64,000 nucleotides of DNA from the NCBI GenBank assembly GCA_023512345.1, contig JAILZT010000012.1:97128-161127 (forward strand), given 5' to 3'. Positions within the stretch are counted from its first letter, which is position 1. Each line of letters opens with the position of its first letter. This stretch comes from Paenibacillus sp. (GTDB lineage: Bacteria; Bacillota; Bacilli; Paenibacillales; Paenibacillaceae). Under the pieces are notes generated by a model. It saw only the letters and a list, made by a program, of their open reading frames with translations, did not search any database and was not told the DNA's origin. Shown piece by piece: positions 9,171 through 17,740 of the stretch. The position numbers and the translations under genes are program-made.

Positions 9171-10652
9171 CTAGTCGACATTTGTACTTAAATCGCACTG
9201 ATCCAATGGAATAATAGTGCTTTTTCTGAACCAACGATAGCCGAACCAGATCAAAATGAACAGCGGCAGGCTGATGTAAGATACGAGTATTCCATACCAG
9301 TCAATGGAGTCTCCGGTGAAGGCTCCGAGATTCTGGCCGAATACAGCGATCAGACATAGTATGAAAGCAAAAATCGGTCCAAATGGGAACCATTTGGCGC
9401 GGTATGGCAGCTCAGAGAGTGAATGCCCCTGCGCTAGGAAGGCTTTACGGAAGCGGTAGTGGCACACGGCAATTCCCAGCCAGTTAATGAACCCGCACAT
9501 CCCGGATGCATTCAGCAGCCAGTTGTAGACTGCTCCATCCCCGAAGAACGAGGCAAGGAACGCCAGCATGCCTACAGCAGTTGTTACCAATAAGGCTCCA
9601 ACGGGAACGCCGCGGCTGTTAAGCTTGCCTAATGCTCTAGGTGCCATACCATCCTTAGCCATGGCATAGAGAACCCGTGTGGAAGCATACATACCAGAGT
9701 TACCAGCCGATAATACAGAACTAAGAATTACGGCATTCATTACAGAAGCTGCAATAGCCAGACCGGCTTTGTTAAACACGATGGTGAATGGGCTGACCCC
9801 GATTGCATCCACACCACCGCGCAGCAGATCCGGATTCGTATAAGGAATCAACATACCGATTACAAAAATGGCAAGGATGTAAAAAACTAAGATGCGCCAG
9901 AAAACCTGACGTATAGCAATGGGAACATTACGGCGAGGATTCTCACTCTCACCAGCTGCAACGCCCACCAGTTCGGTACCCTGGAAGGAGAAACCGGCAG
10001 CCATAAACACGCCGACGAAGGCGAAGAATCCGCCATGGAAGGAACTGCCTCCCAAAGTGAAGTTACTGAAGCCTACTGCTTTACCGCCCAAAATACCAAA
10101 GATCATCAGCACACCGACAACCAGAAAGACAACTACAGTAATAATCTTGATGATAGCGAACCAATACTCTGATTCACCGTATCCTCGTGCAGACAGAAAA
10201 TTCAGGCCAAACATAAGCAGCAGGAACACCAGACTCCATATGAAAGATGGACTGTCCGGGAACCAATACTTAATAATTACAGTAGCAGCTGCCAGCTCAG
10301 CAGCAATCGTAACAGCCCAGTTATACCAGAAGTTCCAGCCGATGGCGAAGCCGAAGGCAGGACTTACAAAGCGGGTTCCGTAAGTACTGAAGGAACCGGA
10401 GTCTGGTAAATAAGTAGCCAGCTCTCCTAGACTTGTCATTAAAAAGTAAACCATGAGACCTACAGCCGAAAAGGCCAAAAGAGCACCGCCGGGTCCGGAC
10501 GAGGCGATAGCACCGCCACTGGCCAAGAACAGTCCCGTTCCAATCGATCCGCCGAGAGCGATCATTGTTAAATGCCTAGCTTTAAAGGTCTTTCTTAATC
10601 CCGGTTGATTACCTGGGCTGCTTGGAGCATTGTTTTGCTTGTTGCCTTGCAT
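9171..10652 (-). CDS. lysP: lysine-type amino acid permease (AAT family, LysP-like)
   Basis: 493 residues, 12 predicted membrane segments. The sequence follows E. coli LysP closely by memory: FKARHLTMIALGGSIGTGLF at the first helix, MTSLGELATYLPDSGSFSTY, IGWNFWYNWAVTIAAE, FSFQGTELVGVAAGESENP and ASVMNAVILSSVLSAGNSGM. AAT permeases import basic or neutral amino acids with protons. Specificity for lysine is supported independently by a lysine riboswitch and terminator in its 5' leader, on the same strand. The ATG start is preceded by AGGAGTG. It is transcribed alone, ending at the shared terminator. Confidence 0.9.
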   Translation of the reverse strand: MQGNKQNNAPSSPGNQPGLRKTFKARHLTMIALGGSIGTGLFLASGGAIASSGPGGALLAFSAVGLMVYFLMTSLGELATYLPDSGSFSTYGTRFVSPAFGFAIGWNFWYNWAVTIAAELAAATVIIKYWFPDSPSFIWSLVFLLLMFGLNFLSARGYGESEYWFAIIKIITVVVFLVVGVLMIFGILGGKAVGFSNFTLGGSSFHGGFFAFVGVFMAAGFSFQGTELVGVAAGESENPRRNVPIAIRQVFWRILVFYILAIFVIGMLIPYTNPDLLRGGVDAIGVSPFTIVFNKAGLAIAASVMNAVILSSVLSAGNSGMYASTRVLYAMAKDGMAPRALGKLNSRGVPVGALLVTTAVGMLAFLASFFGDGAVYNWLLNASGMCGFINWLGIAVCHYRFRKAFLAQGHSLSELPYRAKWFPFGPIFAFILCLIAVFGQNLGAFTGDSIDWYGILVSYISLPLFILIWFGYRWFRKSTIIPLDQCDLSTNVD

Positions 10653-10711
10653 GAATGGACACTCCTTCTATTTGATCGTATTTCTGTTCATGAACGGGGA
10701 GTGCAGAACGC

Positions 10712-10738
10712 AAAAAAACCGCAGACTGGTATCTGCGG
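10712..10738 (-). terminator. expression-platform terminator of the lysine riboswitch
   Basis: On the minus strand CCGCAGA/TCTGCGG forms a stem followed by seven T, about 60 bases upstream of the lysP start and directly downstream of the aptamer. It is positioned to stop transcription when lysine is bound. Confidence 0.88.
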
Positions 10739-10987
10739 CATCTATAGTTACAGCTCCGCATCATACTCTCCCTGTGAAGATAGCGCAACACGTTGTCTGC
10801 CTGGATAAGGCATGACAATCGTGACAGTTCCGTTCCTTTCGGTAACGGCCCCAGCCCGCGCAGCTGCAAGAACGGCGGCACAGGCTTCGGCGAATATTCC
10901 TTTCGGCAACAGATCACAGACGGCTCTTAACGTCTCCCTGTGCGTACTCTTAATATTCGCGACCTCTACCTCATCGTAGGTATGATG
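10739..10987 (-). promoter_or_regulatory. lysine riboswitch (L box) controlling lysP
   Basis: Minus-strand leader with the conserved lysine-aptamer elements in order: AGAGGTCGCGAA after the P1 arm (10958-10972), AAGAGTA (10945-10950), CCGAAAGG (10899-10906), CGCCGAAG (10885-10892), GGCTGGG (10849-10856) and CTGTC. P1 pairs GAGGTAG (10966-10972) with CTATCTT (10777-10783), giving an aptamer of about 196 nt, close to the known size. An outer CATCATAC/GTATGATG pairing (10980-10987 with 10759-10766) encloses it. The terminator that follows makes this a transcription-attenuating OFF switch in the known family. Confidence 0.92.
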
Positions 10988-11080
10988 AGGCTATCTTTAC
11001 TTCATCGTTTATAAACACAACAAAAATTAGTATAAATCAAGTTGCGTCGTCAGGCAATAACATTTAATGGAATGACAGCG

Positions 11081-12217
11081 TTAAGTGTGGCGGCGTTGCG
11101 ACATTTGCTGCCAGACGGTGCCGGCAGCTCCTTCGCCTGAGGCAATACGCTCAAGTGCCATCTTAGCTTGCAGCCCAACTTCGAACTCGGGGTCCTCAGC
11201 AGCTACGCTAAGGGCTTCTTCAGCTTCTGACGTACCTACTTCATAGAGGAAGCGGGCGGCGCGCCAGCGGACCAGCTTGCTGGTGTCCGTGAGTGCTGTA
11301 ATCATTACCGATGTAGCAGCTGGATCGCCAATATCGGACAAGGTATCGCCTGCTGTCCGCCGCACGGCTGGGGCGCTGTCCGTCATCGCCTCGAAGAGCA
11401 GCTCCAGCGCTTCGGGTGAGCGCAGATCGCCAAGGTACACGACCGCAAGCCTGCGAATATGCAGCTTGGGGTCGTGTAGCGCCGTCCGAAGCTGCGGCAG
11501 CAGCTCCGGCGTTGGCGCCAGATCCTCCAGCGCGGCGTAGCGCACGCGCCAGTCGGCGTCCTGCAGGTCTTGCAGCAGCTCGCTCCGCTCCCGCTTCCGC
11601 CGCTGCTCGACGAACTCGCCCTGCGCTCCATGCGCGATGGCTTGCTGCACAAGCGAGTCGAGGCGTTCCTGCGGATACGCCGCTTCCAGCTCCTGCTCCA
11701 CCTCGCGCGCGATATCGGCTGGATCGCCATAACGAACGCCGTAATCGGTCAGCTTGCGCTCCTTGATCATTACGGCACTGGCGACATCCGTTACGGCCTT
11801 TGTGAAGCGGGCAGCCAAGGCGATTCGTTCCTCATGTGCTCCCGTCTTAACACGGATCTGCATAGGAATCGCCCGGAACATTTGTACAAATACTGCAGCC
11901 TCACCGAAATGAGCTCCTGCATGTTCATCAGTTAAGCTCCAATCATCACTTAGACCGGCATCGCCACCGAATCGGGATTGTACCTCTCTAAGGATAGCGG
12001 CCCAGTCCGCATTTCCTTTCCGCTCCAGTGCCGCGAAGTCAGCCGCGTGAAAAATGCTTGTAACTCCAGGGATATTTAGCATTTCCTGAGCCCAAGATGG
12101 GGCAGAGCGCTGACTCTCTGATGTATAAGTTCTCCGTATTCCCGGATCAAGGCTTTCATCCAGATGAAGCTTCATCGTATTGGGACTTGGAGTGGGTTCA
12201 ATAAAAGTAATCTTCAT
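11081..12217 (-). CDS. Nfu_N domain plus HEAT-repeat protein (YpgR/CvfC-like)
   Basis: 378 residues. Residues 1-90 match the N-terminal domain of Nfu/NifU scaffold proteins (TFIEPTPSPNTMKLHLD, then IPGVTSIFHAADF). The C-terminal half consists of HEAT/PBS-lyase-like repeats (DADWRVRYAALEDL, DPKLHIRRLAVVYLGDL, DSAPAVRRTAGDTL, DTSKLVRWRAARFL). This combination is that of B. subtilis YpgR and Staphylococcus conserved virulence factor C; the molecular role is not known. The middle of the gene (about 11380-11780) is conspicuously more GC-rich than its surroundings. Divergent from the next gene. Domain calls good, function open. Confidence 0.8.
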   Translation of the reverse strand: MKITFIEPTPSPNTMKLHLDESLDPGIRRTYTSESQRSAPSWAQEMLNIPGVTSIFHAADFAALERKGNADWAAILREVQSRFGGDAGLSDDWSLTDEHAGAHFGEAAVFVQMFRAIPMQIRVKTGAHEERIALAARFTKAVTDVASAVMIKERKLTDYGVRYGDPADIAREVEQELEAAYPQERLDSLVQQAIAHGAQGEFVEQRRKRERSELLQDLQDADWRVRYAALEDLAPTPELLPQLRTALHDPKLHIRRLAVVYLGDLRSPEALELLFEAMTDSAPAVRRTAGDTLSDIGDPAATSVMITALTDTSKLVRWRAARFLYEVGTSEAEEALSVAAEDPEFEVGLQAKMALERIASGEGAAGTVWQQMSQRRHT

Positions 12218-12395
12218 ACGCGCATAATTCCCCCTTTTGGTGCCACTGTCTTACCCGCATTTTACATCATATTCGTGGCTGAACACAAAAAAGGAAGCAT
12301 CTATTATCGCTTAAGCTTGTAAGAGAATGGGTAAAACTTGTAAGGAGAAGGCACACTTATTCCATGTAGAGGTAACCCTATAAGGAGAGAATCCA

Positions 12396-13391
12396 ATGGC
12401 AAGAATCCGTTACGATAATATCGATAATGTCAGTACAGATAAAACGCTCAAAGAATTCCGCCAATGGCGTGAGGAACGCCGGAAGAAGAAAAAAGATTAT
12501 TCGTATGTCGTACCCAATATTCCGCCACAGTTGTCTTTTTTAGCGGAAAATAGACTGGATACTACCGTTACCTGGATCGGACACTCCACCTTTTTCCTTC
12601 AATATGAAGGCTTAAATATCATTACGGATCCTATATGGGCGCGAAGACTCGGTTTTGAGAAAAGATTGGGTGAACCAGGTTTGCCTATTGCGGATGTTCC
12701 GCCCGTTGATCTAATCTTGATATCGCATTCCCATTATGATCATATGCACATCGCATCCATGCGGAAATTGTATCGTGCGGATACAACCTTAATTGTTCCG
12801 GTGGGGCTAAAAAGAAAAATGCAGCGCAAAGGATTCCGCAACTGCATTGAAATGCAGTGGTGGGAGACGATCACCTTAGGAAATATCAAACTTTCTTTTG
12901 TGCCTACCCAGCATTGGACACGCCGTACACCGTTTGATACAAATACCTCGCACTGGGGCGGGTTTATCATGGAGCCGGCAAAGCCAGAGCAGCATCCAGA
13001 AGGAGCAGCAAGTGGAGAGGTACGACAGTTGCCGCCTAATGTTTATTTTGCCGGGGATAGTGGTTATTTTCCAGGGTTTAAGGAAATTGGTCAGCGGTTC
13101 AAGATACATGTAGCCCTCATGCCCATTGGCGCTTACGATCCCGAGTGGTTCATGACTTCACAGCATGTCAATCCGGAGGAGGCCGTTCAGGCTTTTCTAG
13201 ATGTAGGCGCGGAGACGATGATTCCTATGCATTACGGAACCTTCAGGCTTGCAGATGATACTGCTCGGGAAGCGTTGGACCGGATGGAGGCAGCTAGGGA
13301 GAAGCAGGGAATTGCAGCAGAGAGAATCAAGATTCTAGGCTACGGCGAGACCTTGGTAGTCCATCCTGAGAGTCGAAGACCGGAGCAGTAG
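12396..13391 (+). CDS. MBL-fold metallohydrolase, NAPE-PLD/UlaG-like
   Basis: 331 residues. The metal-binding motif SHSHYDHM (HxHxDH) follows TVTWIGHSTFFLQYEGLNII, and further ligands appear at PTQHWTRR, FAGDSGYF and PMHYGTF. This layout matches the lipid/acyl hydrolase branch related to N-acyl-phosphatidylethanolamine phospholipase D within the beta-lactamase fold. No signal peptide, so cytosolic. The ATG has TAAGGAGAG nine bases upstream. The substrate in bacteria is generally unknown. Ends in its own terminator before the ABC-F gene. Confidence 0.85.
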   Translation: MARIRYDNIDNVSTDKTLKEFRQWREERRKKKKDYSYVVPNIPPQLSFLAENRLDTTVTWIGHSTFFLQYEGLNIITDPIWARRLGFEKRLGEPGLPIADVPPVDLILISHSHYDHMHIASMRKLYRADTTLIVPVGLKRKMQRKGFRNCIEMQWWETITLGNIKLSFVPTQHWTRRTPFDTNTSHWGGFIMEPAKPEQHPEGAASGEVRQLPPNVYFAGDSGYFPGFKEIGQRFKIHVALMPIGAYDPEWFMTSQHVNPEEAVQAFLDVGAETMIPMHYGTFRLADDTAREALDRMEAAREKQGIAAERIKILGYGETLVVHPESRRPEQ

Positions 13392-13404
13392 GATAATGGA
13401 ATGA

Positions 13405-13453
13405 AAAAGAGCTTGCAAATGCCTTACATAGCAGGCATTTATACAGCTTTTTG
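13405..13453 (+). terminator. terminator after MBL-fold gene
   Basis: AAATGCCT pairs with AGGCATTT, extended by AAAGAGCT/AGCTTTTT, with a terminal T-run. Confidence 0.75.
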
Positions 13454-13462
13454 TGATATAAT
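13454..13462 (+). promoter_or_regulatory. extended -10 promoter for the ABC-F gene
   Basis: TGATATAAT is a TGN-TATAAT extended -10 element 38 bases before the start codon; no good -35 is visible, as is common with extended -10 promoters. Confidence 0.55.
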
Positions 13463-13499
13463 TGTTCGGAACCCTAAGTGAAAAGGATGGTAATGCTTA

Positions 13500-15125
13500 A
13501 TGATTAGTACAAGCGGCGTAACACTCCGCTACGGAAAACGCGCACTTTTTGAGGATGTAAATATAAAATTTACCCCTGGTAACTGTTATGGTCTGATCGG
13601 TGCTAATGGTGCCGGCAAATCAACCTTTCTGAAAATTCTGTCCGGTGAGCTTGAGAGCAACTCCGGTGATGTTCACATTACACCCGGCGAACGCCTGGCT
13701 GTATTGAAGCAGAATCATTATGAGTATGATGAGTACCCTGTACTGGAGACAGTTATTATGGGTCACGCACGTCTCTATGAAATTATGAAAGAAAAGGATA
13801 CGCTGTATGCCAAGACCGATTTCACAGAGGCTGATGGTCTCCGTGCCGGTGAGCTGGAAGGTGAATTCGCAGAGCTGAACGGCTGGGACGCAGAGCCTGA
13901 TGCTGGAGCTATGTTGATCGGACTAGGAATTCCGCGTGAAATGCACGATAAAAAGATGGCAGAGCTTAGCGGTAACGAAAAGGTACGGGTATTGCTTGCT
14001 CAAGCCCTATTCGGTCGTCCGAATAACCTGCTCCTGGATGAGCCTACCAACCATTTGGATTTGGAATCCATCGGCTGGCTGGAGAACTTCCTCATGGACT
14101 ACGAAGGTACTGTAATTGTCGTATCCCATGACCGTCACTTTTTGAACAAGGTTTGTACCCATATCGCGGATATTGACTTCGGTAAAATTCAGATGTACGT
14201 AGGCAACTACGATTTCTGGTATGAGTCCAGTCAGTTGGCGCAAGCTTTACAGCGGGATTCGAACAAGAAGAAGGAAGACAAGATGAAGGAGCTTCAGGCG
14301 TTTATTCAACGCTTCTCGGCGAATGCTTCCAAATCCAAACAAGCCACTTCACGTAAGAAACAGCTGGAAAAAATTACACTGGATGATATTCGTCCTTCGA
14401 ACCGTAAGTATCCTTTCCTTAACTTTAAGCCTGAGCGGGAAGCCGGTAAGCAATTGCTTACCATTAGCGGACTAAGCAAAATGGTTGAAGGTGAAAAAGT
14501 TCTGGATGAAGTTAGTTTCGTTGTCAATAAAGGCGACAAAATTGCCTTTGTAGGCCCGAACTCTTTACCTAAATCATTATTGTTTGATGTTCTTATGGGT
14601 GAGAAGGAAGCGGACGGCGGAGAATTTGCTTGGGGCATAACAACAACTCAAGCGTACTTCCCGAAAGACAATTCCAGTTATTTCGATGGTGTGGACATGA
14701 ATCTTGTAGAATGGCTGCGTCAATATTCCAAGGATCAGGATGAAACTTTCCTGCGTGGTTTCTTGGGTCGTATGTTATTTGCCGGAGAAGAAGCACTCAA
14801 GAAAGCAAGCGTATTGTCCGGTGGCGAGAAGGTTCGTTGTATGCTGGCCAAAATGATGCTGAACGGTGCAAACGTACTGATCTTCGATGAACCAACGAAT
14901 CACTTGGATCTGGAATCCATTACAGCGCTGAATAACGGGCTGATTGATTTCGATGGTACAATTCTATTTACTTCCCATGACCATCAGTTTATCCAAACGA
15001 TTGCGAACCGGATTATCGAAATTACACCTACAGGTGTGATCGACCGGTCCATGGCTTATGATGAGTATCTGGAAAGTCCTGAAGTGAAGGAACTGCGTGA
15101 GCGTATGTATCCTGTAGAAGTATAA
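13500..15125 (+). CDS. ABC-F family ATPase (YkpA/YbiT-like)
   Basis: 541 residues, two ATP-binding domains joined by a charged linker (about 245-300), no membrane segments: the ABC-F architecture that acts on ribosomes. Domain 1: Walker A GANGAGKS (34-41), signature LSGNE (156-160), Walker B LLLDEP (177-182). Domain 2: Walker A position GPNSLPKS (352-359), signature LSGGE (439-443), Walker B LIFDEP. The second Walker A lacks the GxxGxGK pattern and the first signature carries Asn for the second Gly, so one of the two composite ATP sites (WalkerA2/signature1) looks degenerate while the other is intact. YkpA/YbiT members are housekeeping translation factors, not resistance proteins. Own promoter and terminator. 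Confidence 0.9.
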   Translation: MISTSGVTLRYGKRALFEDVNIKFTPGNCYGLIGANGAGKSTFLKILSGELESNSGDVHITPGERLAVLKQNHYEYDEYPVLETVIMGHARLYEIMKEKDTLYAKTDFTEADGLRAGELEGEFAELNGWDAEPDAGAMLIGLGIPREMHDKKMAELSGNEKVRVLLAQALFGRPNNLLLDEPTNHLDLESIGWLENFLMDYEGTVIVVSHDRHFLNKVCTHIADIDFGKIQMYVGNYDFWYESSQLAQALQRDSNKKKEDKMKELQAFIQRFSANASKSKQATSRKKQLEKITLDDIRPSNRKYPFLNFKPEREAGKQLLTISGLSKMVEGEKVLDEVSFVVNKGDKIAFVGPNSLPKSLLFDVLMGEKEADGGEFAWGITTTQAYFPKDNSSYFDGVDMNLVEWLRQYSKDQDETFLRGFLGRMLFAGEEALKKASVLSGGEKVRCMLAKMMLNGANVLIFDEPTNHLDLESITALNNGLIDFDGTILFTSHDHQFIQTIANRIIEITPTGVIDRSMAYDEYLESPEVKELRERMYPVEV

Positions 15126-15127
15126 AT

Positions 15128-15145
15128 CTTCCATTATAATGGAAG
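15128..15145. repeat. perfect 18-bp palindrome
   Basis: CTTCCATTATAATGGAAG is fully self-complementary, begins two bases after the ABC-F stop and sits just before the real terminator. It could be a protein-binding site or mRNA 3' hairpin. Confidence 0.5.
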
Positions 15146-15152
15146 ACATTAA

Positions 15153-15196
15153 ATGCAGCAGTCCAATCCTAAGGGAAAGGCCTGCTGCATTTTTTT
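15153..15196 (+). terminator. terminator of the ABC-F gene
   Basis: ATGCAGCAG pairs perfectly with CTGCTGCAT and is followed by seven T. Confidence 0.9.
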
Positions 15197-15234
15197 ATAA
15201 TCTAATGACGGCGCGGCCGATTCTTCTTGCATAG

Positions 15235-15275
15235 AAAAACGGCTGCGTTCTCCCAGAAGGGATTGCGCAGCCGTT
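15235..15275 (-). terminator. terminator of small basic protein gene (minus strand)
   Basis: AACGGCTGCG/CGCAGCCGTT stem; on the minus strand it is followed by TTTTT, about 40 bases past the stop of the 60-residue gene. Confidence 0.85.
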
Positions 15276-15317
15276 TATACTCTAACCATCTGTGATCCTA
15301 AAGCTAATCAGACTTCA

Positions 15318-15500
15318 TTATGATCCGCCTGTACGACGGCGCTGATTGTTTGGCTTTTTGTTGTTTTGGCTTTTAAGTGGTTTTGCAGAACCGGCCTGAA
15401 AAGATGAACCGGGTTTGAAAGCCTGTTGTTTCTTTTGCTCCAGCTTTTGCTTGATGGCATCTGCTAAATTGATTTTACCTTTTTCATTATTCTCGCTCAT
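15318..15500 (-). CDS. small basic hypothetical protein
   Basis: 60 residues, Lys/Gln/Asn-rich with a basic tail (QRRRTGG). A strong AAGGAGGT ribosome site lies nine bases before the ATG and a good terminator follows the stop, so it is a genuine monocistronic gene. The N-terminal ADAIKQKLEQKKQQAF looks like a short helix; the rest is low complexity and probably disordered. I do not recognise a family with known function. Confidence 0.7.
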   Translation of the reverse strand: MSENNEKGKINLADAIKQKLEQKKQQAFKPGSSFQAGSAKPLKSQNNKKPNNQRRRTGGS

Positions 15501-15600
15501 TTGTGTTACCTCCTTCGATGCAAGTCCATAACATTATATTAATGGTTTTTAAATGCCGCTACAAGGGCAAGAATAATTGTAATAAAGGAGGGGCGATAAA

Positions 15601-16482
15601 TTGGCAGATATATATGATGACATACGAAAGGGAGAAAGGGGTGCTTGGGTAAGTATTGCAGCCTATTTGGTTCTTTCCAGCCTCAAGCTCATCAGCGGTT
15701 ATCTGTTTGCATCGAGTGCACTGCTTGCGGATGGCTTTAATAACCTGACCGATATTGTCGCGTCTATCGCTGTGTTAATTGGTCTGCGAATATCCCGTAA
15801 ACCGCCTGACTCAGATCATGCTTATGGACATTTTCGGGCGGAGACGATCGCTGCATTAATGGCTTCTTTTATAATGGCGATGGTAGGCATTCAAGTCATT
15901 GTGGAGGCTGTACGCTCTCTCTTCGAAGGAGCCAAGGCAACTCCGCAGCTGTGGTCGGCTGGTGTTGCAATAGTTTGTGCAGTGGCTATGTTTGGTGTAT
16001 ATCTATATAACAAAAAACTTGCGAAACAGATTAATAATAGTGCTCTAATGGCTGCAGCCAAAGATAACTTTTCAGATGCCATGGTTAGTGTAGGCGCTGC
16101 AGTTGGGATTGTTGGTGCGCAGTTCGGGCTGCCTTGGATGGATTCTGCAGCTGCTATAGCAGTGGGGATTCTAATTTCCAAAACGGCTTGGGATATATTC
16201 CGGGACTCTACTTACCGCCTGACAGATGGATTTGATGAGGATCGGTTATTGGATTTACGGAGTACAATTGCCCGTACACCCGGGGTTGAAGGTATTAAGG
16301 ATTTGAAGGCACGTGTTCATGGAAATCACGTACTCGTGGATGTGGTAGTTGAGGTAAATGCAGAGCTCACAGTTATGGAAGGGCATCACATTAGTGATTC
16401 CATTGAAGATAGACTGAAAAATTTACATAACACCATGAATGTTCAGGTGCATGTGGAGCCTAACTCCAAAAAGGAAAACTAA
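15601..16482 (+). CDS. cation diffusion facilitator metal efflux protein
   Basis: 293 residues, six membrane segments followed by a cytoplasmic ferredoxin-like domain (about 205-293, ARVHGNHVLVDVVVEV). The metal sites on helices 2 and 5 read N47-x3-D51 (DGFNNLTD) and D155-x3-D159 (DNFSD). Aspartate in place of the His of zinc transporters is a feature of the manganese-type CDF branch, including B. subtilis MneP/MneS, so Mn(II) export by proton antiport is my best guess; Fe or Zn is not excluded. HAYGHFRAET after helix 2 is also typical. The start is TTG with AAGGAGGGG eight bases upstream. Confidence 0.88.
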   Translation: MADIYDDIRKGERGAWVSIAAYLVLSSLKLISGYLFASSALLADGFNNLTDIVASIAVLIGLRISRKPPDSDHAYGHFRAETIAALMASFIMAMVGIQVIVEAVRSLFEGAKATPQLWSAGVAIVCAVAMFGVYLYNKKLAKQINNSALMAAAKDNFSDAMVSVGAAVGIVGAQFGLPWMDSAAAIAVGILISKTAWDIFRDSTYRLTDGFDEDRLLDLRSTIARTPGVEGIKDLKARVHGNHVLVDVVVEVNAELTVMEGHHISDSIEDRLKNLHNTMNVQVHVEPNSKKEN

Positions 16483-16687
16483 AAAACTCCTAGTTCAATG
16501 TAAAATTAACCATATCCAAGGAGAAATCAAGACTATAGACCTGTACTTTACCAAAAAGTGGATTTCTTATTTGTGAAATTTGGAGCATGTTCCAAATCCC
16601 GGCTAAGCCTATAATGAGGGCAAGAATACAACAATCGTAGCGCGCACCTTTGCTGAATTCTCATTAAACACCATTCGGGGGAACAGT
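16483..16687 (+). other. 205-base gene-free stretch before NlpC/P60 gene
   Basis: Contains a TATAAT (16610-16615) without a good -35, overlapped upstream by the near-palindrome GGAGCATGTTCC (16582-16593). No terminator with a T-run was found after the CDF gene. Confidence 0.4.
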
Positions 16688-17527
16688 ATGATCAAATCGC
16701 ATAAGCAGCTTACAGCCTCATTGTTGATCTCTGCCGCACTTTCCGTTTCTTTGGGAACAATTAGTCCTCAGTCGGTTTCCGCCGCTTCTGTCTCTTCAAA
16801 TTTGTCCAGTACGGTTTCGGCCGTTCAGACTGCTCATATTGAATCCACTGTTCGTCTCCGTACCGCTCCGTCTACAAGCAGCAGCGTGCTGACTTATTTG
16901 AATAAGGGCGATATAGTGACGATTTTGGAAAAAACGAATAATTACTTCTACAAGGTACGCACAGCGGATGGAGAGGTTGGTTACACCAGCTCTTTAGACA
17001 AGTACATCCGACTAATTCCAAAGAACGTTGATGTGGGAACTGTAACGCCATTGCCTACTCCAACAGTGCCGGTAACTCCTTCCACTAGTAGGGTAGTAGA
17101 GGATGTTATCAGTGCAGGGATCAAATATCTCGGTACGCCATACGAATACGGTTCCAGCCGAAATACCACGGACACTTTTGATTGCTCGGACTTTATCCGG
17201 CAAATGTTTTTGGACGGCAACCAATTGCGGCTGCCAGCGGATTCTCGTTCACAGGGAGAGTGGATTAAGGAGAATAGTCGCGCTGTAAATGATATCTCTG
17301 GCCTCAAACGTGGAGATCTGATGTTTTTTATGAGCTATAAAGGAAGTTCATCTTCTGTCTATGCAGGAATCGACAAGTCTTCGGAAAGAATTACACATGT
17401 TGCCCTTTACCTTGGGGAAGGACAGATTCTGCATACGTATTCTGTTACTTCCGGCGGTGTGAAGGTGGACAAGTTAAGCGCTTCTTGGTCGAACCGCTTT
17501 TTATACGGAGGTTCTGTAATCCAATAA
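16688..17527 (+). CDS. secreted NlpC/P60 endopeptidase with SH3b domain
   Basis: 279 residues. Signal peptide at 1-33 ending in SVSAAS. Residues about 48-112 form a bacterial SH3 domain (STVRLRTAPSTSSSVLTYLN, IVTILEKTNNYFYKV), then a Pro/Thr linker, then the NlpC/P60 domain with catalytic Cys166 (TFDCSDFIRQ), His237 (ITHVALYLG) and His249 (ILHTYS). These enzymes cut gamma-D-Glu-diamino-acid bonds in peptidoglycan stem peptides; the SH3b part binds the wall. Likely role in wall turnover or spore-related lysis. The ribosome site (CGGGGGAAC) is weaker than in its neighbours. Confidence 0.92.
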   Translation: MIKSHKQLTASLLISAALSVSLGTISPQSVSAASVSSNLSSTVSAVQTAHIESTVRLRTAPSTSSSVLTYLNKGDIVTILEKTNNYFYKVRTADGEVGYTSSLDKYIRLIPKNVDVGTVTPLPTPTVPVTPSTSRVVEDVISAGIKYLGTPYEYGSSRNTTDTFDCSDFIRQMFLDGNQLRLPADSRSQGEWIKENSRAVNDISGLKRGDLMFFMSYKGSSSSVYAGIDKSSERITHVALYLGEGQILHTYSVTSGGVKVDKLSASWSNRFLYGGSVIQ

Positions 17528-17669
17528 CTAATAGATTTTCAGTAGAATCGGAGGAAGTGCCTGTTTGTGACGGGTGAACTAAATAACGGGCGAATCCAAG
17601 AGGGGTTGTCTTTTCTGCATAATATTCTGCGGAGGGATAACCTCTTTCTGTTGTTTAGTGATAATTGGG

Positions 17670-17713
17670 AAAAAAGGTTAGCCCATCAGGATAAGCTCCT
17701 GCTTGGACTAACC
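17670..17713 (-). terminator. terminator of the small secreted protein gene (minus strand)
   Basis: GGTTAGNCCA arms pair (17676-17685 with 17704-17713); on the minus strand six T follow. It may also end transcripts of the preceding NlpC/P60 gene. Confidence 0.82.
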
Positions 17714-17740
17714 TCTATAATTTCAATTTAAACGAATGAT

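Noticed and set aside
9919..10383. 154-codon plus-strand frame opposite lysP
   Set aside because: Antisense shadow of the permease gene, Lys/Pro/Thr-rich, no ribosome site.
11000..11060. TTGATT...TATAAA as promoter for the lysine riboswitch
   Set aside because: No combination gives a 16-18 base spacer with two good hexamers, so I did not annotate it although a promoter must be nearby.
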